17,123 nt of DNA. It comes from Methanosarcinales archaeon (lineage in GTDB: Archaea; Halobacteriota; Methanosarcinia; Methanosarcinales; Methanogasteraceae). Shown here piece after piece: positions 6,364 through 12,403 of this stretch. Numbering within the stretch: the first letter of the stretch is position 1; each line of letters begins with the position of its first letter. The notes beneath the pieces were generated by a model. It was not told the DNA's origin. It searched no databases and saw nothing but the letters and a program-made list of their open reading frames with translations. The DNA lies in the NCBI GenBank assembly GCA_030672345.1, contig DAOVGO010000061.1, positions 1 through 17,123 of the forward strand, in the 5' to 3' direction. The position numbers and the translations under genes were made by a program.

Positions 6364-7026
6364 ATGGAAGAAGAAACCACAGCAGAACAGGCACAGGCAC
6401 GCCCGATGCTTCACCTGGGCGAGATTGCTCCTGATTTTGAGGCTGTGACCACGCACGGACCAATAAAGCTATCCGACTACAATGGACAATGGGTTATCCT
6501 CTTTTCGCATCCGGCAGACTTCACGCCGGTATGCACCACAGAGTTCATGGGCTTTGCAAAGATGCACCCGGAACTTGAGAAGCGCGGTGTGAAGCTGATC
6601 GGACTCAGCGTTGACAGCGTCCACTCGCATATCGCATGGGTGCGGAACATCGAGGAGAAGATGGGCGTTAAGATACCGTTTCCTGTGATAGCAGACCTGA
6701 GCATGAAGGTTGGGGAACTGTACGGCATGATCCATCCGGGACAGAGCGCAACCGCTGCGGTGCGGTGCGTCTTTGTGATCGATCCCGACCAGATCCTGCG
6801 GGCTATGATCTACTATCCGCTCTCAACAGGACGAAATATGGACGAAATCCTGCGGTTGATCGATGCCCTGCAGGCAGCAGACAAGTACGGGATCGCAACG
6901 CCTGCTGACTGGAGACCGGGAGATCAGGCGATTGTTCCGCCGCCGGCAACAACGGATGCGGCAGAGAAGCGGCTCGGCGAGGGGTATGACTGCAAGGACT
7001 GGTACTTCTGCAAGAAGACAATCTAA
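6364..7026 (+). CDS. Peroxiredoxin (Prx6-like archaeal type)
   Basis: A 220-residue thiol peroxidase that reduces hydrogen peroxide and hydroperoxides. The peroxidatic cysteine is Cys57 in HPADFTPVCTTEF, with the conserved Pro, Thr and downstream Arg environment (AAVRCVFVIDPD). The long C-terminal arm with RPGDQAIVPPP and DCKDWYFCKK is typical of the archaeal 1-Cys/Prx6 group, and Cys210 and Cys216 there may act as resolving thiols. The start ATG follows AAAGGAGGTACATAAC, nearly the same leader as the AhpD-like gene. It lies two genes after a CxxC AhpD-like protein and before a rubredoxin-like zinc ribbon, possible reductants. Confidence 0.95.
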   Translation: MEEETTAEQAQARPMLHLGEIAPDFEAVTTHGPIKLSDYNGQWVILFSHPADFTPVCTTEFMGFAKMHPELEKRGVKLIGLSVDSVHSHIAWVRNIEEKMGVKIPFPVIADLSMKVGELYGMIHPGQSATAAVRCVFVIDPDQILRAMIYYPLSTGRNMDEILRLIDALQAADKYGIATPADWRPGDQAIVPPPATTDAAEKRLGEGYDCKDWYFCKKTI

Positions 7027-7050
7027 AAGGAAAAAGGAGGTGAGACTAAA

Positions 7051-7161
7051 ATGGCAGAATATCGATGTACAAACTGTGGATACGTTACCGATGCTGATGC
7101 GGCACCAGTTGAGTGTCCGGTCTGCAAGCACAAGAAAACGTTCGAGAAGATCAAGGACTGA
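7051..7161 (+). CDS. 36-residue rubredoxin-like zinc-ribbon protein
   Basis: A very short protein, MAEYRCTNCGYVTDADAAP then VECPVCKHKKTFEKIKD. The spacing of the two CxxC pairs matches the C-terminal rubredoxin-like domain of rubrerythrins rather than full rubredoxin, as the loop between them is shortened. It probably binds iron or zinc. A strong AAAGGAGGTGA ribosome binding site precedes the ATG, and the gene closes the redox operon 24 nt after the peroxiredoxin, so it is likely expressed. It could serve as a miniature electron donor to the peroxiredoxin or rubrerythrin, which is inference. Confidence 0.85.
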   Translation: MAEYRCTNCGYVTDADAAPVECPVCKHKKTFEKIKD

Positions 7162-7175
7162 TCCCATTGATATGG

Positions 7176-7208
7176 TATCCTCGTTTCGCGGGATATGCTT
7201 TCTAAAGC
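7176..7208. terminator. Possible bidirectional terminator in convergent gap
   Basis: Between the end of the redox operon and the convergent arsR gene are an imperfect hairpin, TATCC (7176-7180) with GGATA (7191-7195), and a short palindrome GCTTTCTAAAGC (7197-7208). Neither has a long T tract, so termination is suggested only by position. Confidence 0.3.
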
Positions 7209-7252
7209 CGCATCAGGGTGAATCAACGACGATAAGAATAGCTGTGTAGTCA

Positions 7253-7603
7253 TCACCAGCCTTCGATCCATTTCACGACTTTTCTGCCCAGATCGGTCGG
7301 ATAATAGATCAGATAATTCCCCTCCTGCCGTGCGCACACGAGACTGCTCTCCTTTAGCACAGAGAGATGATACGACATCTTCGAGTACGCATATCCGGTC
7401 ATCGCAACGAGGAGGCAGACGCACATCGGCTGCATGGAAAGCGCAAAGAGCACCCTGAGCCGTACCGGATCTGATAGCGCACGGGCGATCGATGTGACAT
7501 CTTCTATCTTCTGATCATCGGGCAGCAACCTGGCGATTCCGTCGATTCCGCCTTTCTCTTCCAGTTCACACCTGATCGAGTCTGGGATCTCTATCTCTTC
7601 CAT
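7253..7603 (-). CDS. ArsR/SmtB-family transcriptional repressor
   Basis: A 116-residue winged-helix regulator. The core ARALSDPVRLRVLFALSMQP, recognition helix SKMSYHLSVLKESSL and wing CARQEGNYLIYYPT are typical of ArsR. Cys61-Val-Cys63 lies at the position of the metal-binding CVC motif of ArsR proteins, with Cys90 a possible third thiol, so a thiophilic metalloid, metal or redox signal is likely. The ATG at 7603 has AGAGGT upstream at suitable spacing; a TTG at 7636 would extend it by 11 residues across the operator and is less likely. Two copies of an 18-bp palindrome flank its start region, indicating autorepression. The same palindrome recurs twice before the permease gene at 9871. Confidence 0.92.
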   Translation of the reverse strand: MEEIEIPDSIRCELEEKGGIDGIARLLPDDQKIEDVTSIARALSDPVRLRVLFALSMQPMCVCLLVAMTGYAYSKMSYHLSVLKESSLVCARQEGNYLIYYPTDLGRKVVKWIEGW

Positions 7604-7605
7604 GA

Positions 7606-7623
7606 TTTCAAACCTCTTTGAAT
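7606..7623. promoter_or_regulatory. ArsR operator candidate, arsR proximal site
   Basis: TTTCAA-ACCTCT-TTGAAT: 6-bp arms with one mismatch and a 6-bp spacer. It overlaps the arsR ribosome binding site and leader just upstream of the ATG at 7603, so a bound protein would block transcription there. It has the same arm sequence and spacing as the three other sites at 7646, 9815 and 9849. Confidence 0.5.
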
Positions 7624-7645
7624 CTTTAAGGTTCAATCGCTATAG

Positions 7646-7663
7646 TTTCAAGCAACATTGAAA
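7646..7663. promoter_or_regulatory. ArsR operator candidate, arsR promoter site
   Basis: TTTCAA-GCAACA-TTGAAA, a perfect 6-6-6 palindrome. On the minus strand it abuts a TATA-like CTATAG at about 7640-7645 and would cover the BRE position, ideal for repressing arsR itself. This is the best match to the shared consensus TTTCAR-N6-YTGAAA. Confidence 0.6.
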
Positions 7664-7773
7664 TGATGGTGGACATCACAGATAACGTTTGTCGTCTGGA
7701 TGGGGGCAAAGGTCGGCAGGTCCAATAGGGATTCTATATCCGTTTGATGCGGTAAGAGAAAGCAGCCCACAAC

Positions 7774-8511
7774 TCACAACCGCTCTGGTAGACTCTTCTC
7801 ATGGAGCTTTACCGCAGCCGTCATGAAGATCACCAGAAATAGCAGGAGGGCACCGATATCCACTCCAATCGGATAGTAACCGGTCCCCTGGAACGAATAT
7901 CTGCACAGGTCAGTTATGTAGGTCAGAGGAGATAGCGATGCCAGCGCCCGTCCCCATGATGGCAGTTCCCCGACCGGGATGAATATGCCGCTTATGAAGA
8001 CCAGTGGAAATTTTACCATTGTGGATATCATCATCACGGTGGACGTCATACTGGTCGGTGTGGATGAGAATATCAGCCCCATAGCTGAGAAGCAGAATGC
8101 TGCCAGTACAATGCCCGCGGCAAGGATGAACGGATGTTTGACTGTCACACCGATCGCCATTCCAGATAGTATCGGGACGAGAGATATCCCGATCCCGAAG
8201 AGCACGGATGCCAGCATATCCCCCAGCAGGATTGTTGTGATGGAGACCGGGGCTGCTGCAAGTCGCTCCAGGTTTCTGGTCTGTGTCTCGGTGGGCGCGA
8301 TCACAGGAGTGACCGACATTGATGTGAAGAAGATCGTCATGCTCAGCAGTCCTGCGATGAGAAAATCGACCGGGAGATCTCTTCCTATCACGAATGCCAG
8401 AAAGAGGAATACGGGGAAGAGGACACCGAATATTATCACAGGTCCCTTCAGATAATAGATCCTGACATCTTTTTTGGCAATTGCACAGGCACGTTTTAGC
8501 TGATCGATCAT
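7774..8511 (-). CDS. ABC-2 type transporter permease
   Basis: A 245-residue membrane protein with six predicted helices, including GPVIIFGVLFPVFLFLAFVI, a FLIAGLLSMTIFF stretch, FILAAGIVLAAFCFSAMGLI, the conserved FPLVFISGIFIPVGELP and the terminal ALLLFLVIFMTAAV. The SGIFIPVGELPSW and LSPLTYITDLCRYS segments are the ABC-2 permease hallmark. Its start codon overlaps the ATPase stop in an ATGA arrangement, so the two are translationally coupled. It probably exports a drug, lipid, polysaccharide or similar substrate, which cannot be determined from sequence. Confidence 0.9.
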   Translation of the reverse strand: MIDQLKRACAIAKKDVRIYYLKGPVIIFGVLFPVFLFLAFVIGRDLPVDFLIAGLLSMTIFFTSMSVTPVIAPTETQTRNLERLAAAPVSITTILLGDMLASVLFGIGISLVPILSGMAIGVTVKHPFILAAGIVLAAFCFSAMGLIFSSTPTSMTSTVMMISTMVKFPLVFISGIFIPVGELPSWGRALASLSPLTYITDLCRYSFQGTGYYPIGVDIGALLLFLVIFMTAAVKLHEKSLPERL

Positions 8512-9434
8512 TCCATCTCCTCTGTGAGTTTGATGAAGACATCTTCAAGCGTTGGTGTCAGCGTGTTCAGCGTCACGATCTCCAGATTATTTGACCGGGA
8601 ATAATCCACCAGTTGATATATCGTCCTGCCGGGTTCGCTCGTATACAATCGCAGTTTATCTCCGCTCATTCGGATGTCGATGACTCCTGAGATGTCAGGG
8701 AGATCAAAGACATCTACAGGCATGTCGAAACTGACCTCCACACATTCCAGCCCTCCTATTCTCCTTTTGAGTTTCTCTGGGGCGTCTATGGCTGCTATCT
8801 TTCCATGGTTGATGATTGCAACTCTGCTGCACAGCTGGTTCGCCTCCTCCATGTAGTGAGTGGTGAGAAAGATGGTTTTACCGACTTTGTGGAGATCCAG
8901 CACCATATCCCTTATCAATCGTGCGCTCTGAACATCCAGACCAGATGTCGGCTCATCGAGAAATAGTATCTCCGGGTCATTCATAAGAGACATGGCGATG
9001 ATGAGTTTCTGCTTCATCCCCTTGGAGAATGTCCTGACCTTATGATCCTTCCTGCCGTACAGATCGAACTTCATCAGGAGTTCTTCTGCTCTCTGTCTGG
9101 CATCAATCTTTGATACACCATACAATTCTGCCATGAACTGCAGGTTATTCCAGGCAGAAAGTTCGGTGTATGCGTTTGAAAGCTCCGGAACAACCCCCAT
9201 CATCTGTTTGGCTTTGATCGGATCACGCTGGATATCAATACCCATGATACTGACCGTACCAGAACTTGGCTTGATTATCCCTGTGAGCATTCGTACAGTT
9301 GTTGTCTTGCCTGCGCCATTCGGTCCCAAAAAACCGAAGACCTCACCCTCTCCCACCTCAACGTTAATATGATCCACCGCTGCAAGTTCATTGTAATATT
9401 TTGTCAGTTTTTTGACCTCAATCACATTCTCCAT
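8508..9434 (-). CDS. ABC transporter ATP-binding protein
   Basis: A 308-residue ATPase that energises the adjacent ABC-2 permease. Walker A is GPNGAGKTT near residue 37, the signature is FSKGMKQK in place of LSGGQ (as is common in DrrA/NatA-type exporters), Walker B is ILFLDEPTSGLD, and the switch His is in LTTHYMEEA. A C-terminal domain of about 90 residues follows, as in DrrA-type ATPases. ATG at 9434 (MENVIEV) is preferred because the fold begins there; an upstream in-frame ATG at 9449 adds five residues. It overlaps the end of the regulator gene, forming a regulator-ATPase-permease operon. Confidence 0.93.
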   Translation of the reverse strand: MENVIEVKKLTKYYNELAAVDHINVEVGEGEVFGFLGPNGAGKTTTVRMLTGIIKPSSGTVSIMGIDIQRDPIKAKQMMGVVPELSNAYTELSAWNNLQFMAELYGVSKIDARQRAEELLMKFDLYGRKDHKVRTFSKGMKQKLIIAMSLMNDPEILFLDEPTSGLDVQSARLIRDMVLDLHKVGKTIFLTTHYMEEANQLCSRVAIINHGKIAAIDAPEKLKRRIGGLECVEVSFDMPVDVFDLPDISGVIDIRMSGDKLRLYTSEPGRTIYQLVDYSRSNNLEIVTLNTLTPTLEDVFIKLTEEME

Positions 9435-9747
9435 GATCCTGCACCCCATTTCCTAATAAATCTATGATTATACGCATTATTTTTAGTTTCCACACCTTTT
9501 CAGGTGCACCTCCGCCTTTTTCCAGGTACTCGGAAACCTCGATGATGCCTGCCTTGTTCAGTTCTGATAGATGATAATACAATCCGGAAGACGTGAGTCT
9601 CTCGCCACGTTCAGTCAAAAACTCGTGGATCTCCTTTGTGCTCTTGCTGCCATCCCCGATGAAATCGATGATCATCCATCGCATCGGGCAGTGAAGCGCC
9701 CTGATGTACTTTCTGAATTCCTGCATGCGTGGGTGACAATTACACAC
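9418..9747 (-). CDS. Winged-helix transcriptional regulator of the ABC cassette
   Basis: A 109-residue regulator with an ArsR/HTH_5-like winged helix: ALHCPMRWMIIDFIGDG, KSTKEIHEFLTERGE, SGLYYHLSELNKAGIIEVSEY and the wing GGGAPEKVWKL. The start is GTG, supported by AGGTGA four nucleotides upstream; it gives an N-terminal MCNCHPRM that adds two cysteines and a histidine, which together with Cys in ALHC might sense a metal or redox state. An ATG at 9726 would remove these. It overlaps the ATPase gene and is divergent from the permease gene at 9871, so it probably regulates the ABC genes and perhaps the divergent operon. Confidence 0.85.
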   Translation of the reverse strand: MCNCHPRMQEFRKYIRALHCPMRWMIIDFIGDGSKSTKEIHEFLTERGERLTSSGLYYHLSELNKAGIIEVSEYLEKGGGAPEKVWKLKIMRIIIDLLGNGVQDHGECD

Positions 9748-9814
9748 CGTATCACCTGAATATTCCAGTATTTCGCAGTAACATTGTGGTGATAGTTTAA
9801 AAGAGTTTCGGATA

Positions 9815-9832
9815 TTTCAGATATCGTTGAAA
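9815..9832. promoter_or_regulatory. ArsR operator candidate, permease distal site
   Basis: TTTCAG-ATATCG-TTGAAA: 6-bp arms with one mismatch and a 6-bp spacer, same architecture as the arsR sites. It lies upstream of the permease TATA-like box (9841-9848) and within the region shared with the divergent regulator gene. Confidence 0.55.
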
Positions 9833-9840
9833 CCACAAAC

Positions 9841-9848
9841 TTTAAGTA
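9841..9848 (+). promoter_or_regulatory. TATA box of permease operon (apparently leaderless)
   Basis: TTTAAGTA at 9841-9848 is about 25 nt upstream of the permease ATG at 9871, and no ribosome binding site precedes that ATG. Transcription would start at or next to the start codon, a common archaeal leaderless arrangement. It sits between two operator copies. Confidence 0.5.
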
Positions 9849-9866
9849 TTTCAAATATAACTGAAA
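9849..9866. promoter_or_regulatory. ArsR operator candidate, permease proximal site
   Basis: TTTCAA-ATATAA-CTGAAA, with one further matching pair outside (A9848/T9867). It lies between the TATA-like box and the permease ATG, covering the likely transcription start, where a bound repressor would block initiation. Arms and spacer match the arsR sites. Confidence 0.6.
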
Positions 9867-9870
9867 TGCT

Positions 9871-10923
9871 ATGCTTACAGAATTGCTGTACGCGGGCATG
9901 GATGCCATCAAAGAGTACGTGGCGCTCCATGTGATCACCTGCCTGATCCCTGCATTTCTTCTTGCAGGTGCAATGATCACTTTCATCTCAAGGGATACTG
10001 TCATCAGGTACATGGGTTTTGAAGCCAGAAAGTCGGTCGCATTTCCGCTTGCTGCCATATCAGGCATCTTTCTGGCGGTATGCTCCTGTACCGTCATTCC
10101 GATCGCGGCAGGCATCTATCGCAGAGGCGGCAGCATCGGACCTGCATTCATCCTGCTCTGGACTGCGCCGGCAACCAATCTGCTTGCCCTGATCTACACA
10201 GGAGCGGTACTCGGAATGGATGTTGCTGCGGTTCGGGTGGCAGCTGCGGTATCCACTGCTTTTGTCGTTGGTCTGGTGATGCTGTATGCGTTTTCAGGCG
10301 AGGAGAAGGAGAGGAGTTCAGCAAAGACTCCTGATATCCGGCAGGGAAGGATCATGGGGAGAGAAGATATCGTGATCCTGATACTCCTTCTCTTGACCCT
10401 GCTTTTGCCAAACTATCTCGGGGTGGGGCGACCTTACCTGCACAAGGTGGCGATCTTTCTTGTAGCACTCGGAGTAACCCTTGCTTATGTCTATGCGAAG
10501 AAGGAAACCGATGAGATCAAGGAATGGCTCCACGAGACATGGTGGTTCGTGCGGCTGATCTTCCCGATGCTCATGGTCGGGGTGTTTATCGTCGGGATCA
10601 TCGGCGCGATACTGCCAGAGGACTGGATCACCGCGTATCTTGGCGGAAGCGGAATCTCCCCGACATTCTTGGCTTCCCTGATCGGGGCTGTGAGTTACTT
10701 TGCGACACTCACAGAGGCTCCATTTGTCCATACCCTGATGGAACTGGGCATGGGTAAGGGTCCGGCACTCGCACTCCTTCTTGCAGGACCCGGTCTCAGC
10801 CTGCCGAATATGGTGGTGATCACACGGGTCTTTGGGTTCAAAAAAGCAGCAATCTATATCACAACCACTGTAATCCTTGCTACCATAGCCGGATTTGTGG
10901 CTGGAAATACTATATGGAGGTAA
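9871..10923 (+). CDS. PF03773-type permease (ArsP/YraQ-like)
   Basis: A 350-residue integral membrane protein with about eight to ten hydrophobic helices and a hydrophilic cytoplasmic loop at roughly residues 145-170 (GEEKERSSAK). The family hallmark CSCTVIPIAAG (Cys71, Cys73) lies in the first half, and TEAPFVHTLMELGMGKGP with GPGLSLPNMVVITRVFG in the second half mirrors it, as expected of a two-repeat permease. Relatives include ArsP, which exports trivalent organoarsenicals, and YraQ-like proteins of unknown substrate. The neighbouring CxxC thioredoxin-like gene and ArsR-type operators favour export of a thiol-reactive metalloid or organometal, which is inference. It reads through to a TGG-AGG-TAA end that supplies the ribosome binding site of the next gene. 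Confidence 0.9.
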   Translation: MLTELLYAGMDAIKEYVALHVITCLIPAFLLAGAMITFISRDTVIRYMGFEARKSVAFPLAAISGIFLAVCSCTVIPIAAGIYRRGGSIGPAFILLWTAPATNLLALIYTGAVLGMDVAAVRVAAAVSTAFVVGLVMLYAFSGEEKERSSAKTPDIRQGRIMGREDIVILILLLLTLLLPNYLGVGRPYLHKVAIFLVALGVTLAYVYAKKETDEIKEWLHETWWFVRLIFPMLMVGVFIVGIIGAILPEDWITAYLGGSGISPTFLASLIGAVSYFATLTEAPFVHTLMELGMGKGPALALLLAGPGLSLPNMVVITRVFGFKKAAIYITTTVILATIAGFVAGNTIWR

Positions 10924-10929
10924 AGATAC

Positions 10930-11184
10930 ATGAATGTAATTGTAAAAGTGTTCGGATCAGCCCCCCCTTGCGCCAAATGCAAGGTTGCTTATGACACCGC
11001 AAAAAAGGTACAGGAGCGGATCGGAGAGGGCGTTATTGTTGAAAAGCACAGCGCTCTCAGCGAAGAAGGCGATAGGTACGGAGTTCTAATGACTCCGACT
11101 GTTGTCGTCGATGATGAGATCGCGGTCGTTGGCAAGGCGCCATCTGAGAAGAAACTGGAAGAGATCATCAGATCAAAGATGTGA
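10930..11184 (+). CDS. Small thioredoxin-like protein (CAKC)
   Basis: An 84-residue thioredoxin-fold protein: VIVKVFGSAPPCAKCKVAYD carries the redox pair Cys14-Ala-Lys-Cys17, and LMTPTVVVDD supplies the cis-proline (Pro56). It lacks the N-terminal extra strand and helix of full thioredoxin, like other mini-thioredoxins found next to PF03773 permeases. GGAGGTAAAGATAC before the ATG overlaps the permease stop, so the two are coupled. It probably reduces a substrate or a cysteine pair of the permease; that function is inferred from context. Confidence 0.88.
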   Translation: MNVIVKVFGSAPPCAKCKVAYDTAKKVQERIGEGVIVEKHSALSEEGDRYGVLMTPTVVVDDEIAVVGKAPSEKKLEEIIRSKM

Positions 11185-11194
11185 GGTGACATTG

Positions 11195-11437
11195 GTGGCA
11201 ACAGTTGAGGTTCTGATTGGGGAATCCACCATGTCCCGGGTGCGAGCAGATTGCGGCGCTTGCACAGCAGATGAAGGACAAATATGGCGATAAAATGGAT
11301 CTCAAAATATACAGAGGGGAGGAAGCGATCCCAAAGTTCGAGGAATACGGGAGATCTGCGAGCCATCCTCAGCGAGCAAGTGTTACACGAGAGATATCGG
11401 CTGCATCAGACCCCTCTCGAATTCGATGTCACGCTGA
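11195..11437 (+). pseudogene. Second small thioredoxin-like gene with two compensating frameshifts
   Basis: GTG at 11195, with GAGGTGA upstream, opens VATVEVLIG. The frame then shifts by one at a run of four G (11219-11222), where removing one G would continue into NPPCPGCEQIAALAQQMKDK and then YRGEEAIPKFEEYG. Near 11360 a missing base returns the original frame, giving PSSASKCYTRDIGCIRP and a TGA at 11435-11437. Read through both shifts the product is about 80 residues with Cys-Pro-Gly-Cys, nearly the size of the preceding thioredoxin-like protein. It could be a real decaying paralogue or intact with two base-calling errors. It follows the previous gene by 10 nt, so it belonged to the same operon. 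Confidence 0.6.
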
Positions 11438-11626
11438 CTCTGCACGATCTCAGCATCGGTGGCATCACGGAGACGCTCCCTGATGGTGTCGCATATCCCG
11501 GCACAACGCACCCGGCAGGTCAGGAAGGTCTCTGAGGAGGGAGTCGCATTTGCGCTGTGAGGGGATAAGGGCGGGAAGCCGTATATCGTGCCGATAAGAC
11601 CTTCCGAACAGCTAACGAAAGGATAA
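11438..11626 (+). pseudogene. Coding-like remnant with an in-frame TGA, unrecognised
   Basis: In the same frame as the end of the preceding pseudogene, an open stretch encodes MVSHIPAQRTRQVRKVSEEG then VAFAL (ATG at 11483) to a TGA at 11558-11560. It continues directly with GDKGGKPYIVPIRPSEQL and TKG to TAA at 11624-11626. The second half looks protein-like in composition, but I do not recognise a family. No good ribosome binding site precedes 11483. Another frame and the minus strand are also open here, so the coding strand is uncertain; it is best read as debris of a lost gene. Confidence 0.3.
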
Positions 11627-11633
11627 AATCCAC

Positions 11634-11969
11634 TCACGGCTTTCTTCCGATCCGGACATAGCCGGCAAGCACGAGCAGCCCGACCGCGAGGAGCACGAAC
11701 GACGCCGACTCCGGAATCGGTGCACACGGGCCCCTACAATACGCGGCATACACATCGATTCTCCCTGATCCGGTTCTGTTATCCTTTCCGGGGGTGCCGA
11801 GGTCCTTTGCGGTCGATTCGAGACAGCACCGAAGTTCGCTGTTGCAAAGCGATGGGTTCGCATCCATAAGCAGCGCGGCAGCCCCTGCGACATGAGGCAC
11901 TGATGCGATATTCCTGCTCGTTCGATCTTCTCCTGCTTTATACGGTCTGCGGTTTGTTCTGGGTATCAT
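11634..11969 (-). pseudogene. Truncated subtilisin-like (S8) protease end with PEP/PEF-CTERM-like tail
   Basis: The frame encodes NIASVPHVAGAAALLMDANP, the conserved SPHVAGAAALL region after the catalytic serine of S8 proteases, then the usual LESTAKDLGTPGKDNRTGSG and RIDVYAAY end. Only about 110 residues remain: the Asp and His of the triad and any signal peptide are missing, and the GTSMA motif is replaced by RTSRN. The tail PIPESASFVLLAVGLLVLAG followed by YVRIGRKP has the Pro-Glu motif, hydrophobic helix and basic end of PEP-CTERM or archaeal PEF-CTERM sorting signals. A TATA-like TATTTAAATA lies upstream at 12035-12044. It is probably the remnant of a secreted, sortase-like anchored protease. 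Confidence 0.7.
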
Positions 11970-12034
11970 GGGTTTTCCTCGCTGAGGTGAGTATTGTCTG
12001 TATCATCCAATTACAGAGTAACATGATTTGATAG

Positions 12035-12044
12035 TATTTAAATA
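12035..12044 (-). promoter_or_regulatory. TATA-like palindrome upstream of protease remnant
   Basis: TATTTAAATA is self-complementary and AT-rich. On the minus strand it would start transcription near 12010, ahead of the protease remnant at 11969. It may be the fossil promoter of that gene, though a plus-strand use cannot be excluded. Confidence 0.35.
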
Positions 12045-12061
12045 TTATGACCAACGTTTCA

Positions 12062-12076
12062 ATGTTAAATTAACAT
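12062..12076. promoter_or_regulatory. 15-bp perfect palindrome
   Basis: ATGTTAA-A-TTAACAT is perfectly symmetric and lies in the intergenic region between the protease remnant and the small membrane protein gene. It could be a regulator binding site; no other copy was noticed in the window. Confidence 0.35.
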
Positions 12077-12192
12077 CAACCCGCCATGATGCCCCTGAAT
12101 CCTGGGCATGAATGTTGCGAATGGTGCAAATAACACAAGTCCGGCTGCCACAGATTTTCATGCTAACGCCACACTGCATCGCCAAAACGAAT

Positions 12193-12201
12193 CTTTTTAA
12201 C
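12193..12201 (+). promoter_or_regulatory. TATA box of small membrane protein / YjbQ operon (leaderless)
   Basis: CTTTTTAAC, preceded by CGAAT, is centred about 26 nt before the ATG at 12224. That ATG has no ribosome binding site, so the transcript is probably leaderless. The box resembles that of the redox operon (GTTTTTAAAG). Confidence 0.5.
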
Positions 12202-12223
12202 CTCCCCTGCCGATGCTACTGCA

Positions 12224-12400
12224 ATGAATAAACCAACCTTCGAGATCACGGCATCGATCGGCTCGGTACTCCTCCTTATCCTGATGTGCGCTATATTCGA
12301 GAGCGCTGGGATGATGGCACTCGGATCCGTGATCTCGCTTCTTGCTTTCACCCTCGTAATCAGCGCGGCGGGCTGGAAACTGGCTAATTTCGGTGAGTAA
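12224..12400 (+). CDS. 58-residue two-helix membrane protein
   Basis: MNKPTFEITASIGSVLLLIL and onward gives two hydrophobic segments: residues about 8-27 (SIGSVLLLILMCAIFESAG) and about 31-51 (ALGSVISLLAFTLVISAAG), followed by WKLANFGE. The helices are joined by a short turn, so a helical hairpin in the membrane is likely. It is too short for standard gene thresholds, but a TATA box at the right distance and a 3-nt gap to the YjbQ gene support expression. No family is recognised. It might be a small accessory protein; nothing in the sequence gives a function. Confidence 0.65.
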   Translation: MNKPTFEITASIGSVLLLILMCAIFESAGMMALGSVISLLAFTLVISAAGWKLANFGE

Positions 12401-12403
12401 AAG

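Noticed and set aside
11558..11560. In-frame TGA as a selenocysteine codon
   Set aside because: No redox context and no convincing hairpin follows; simple gene decay explains it better, next to two other pseudogenes.
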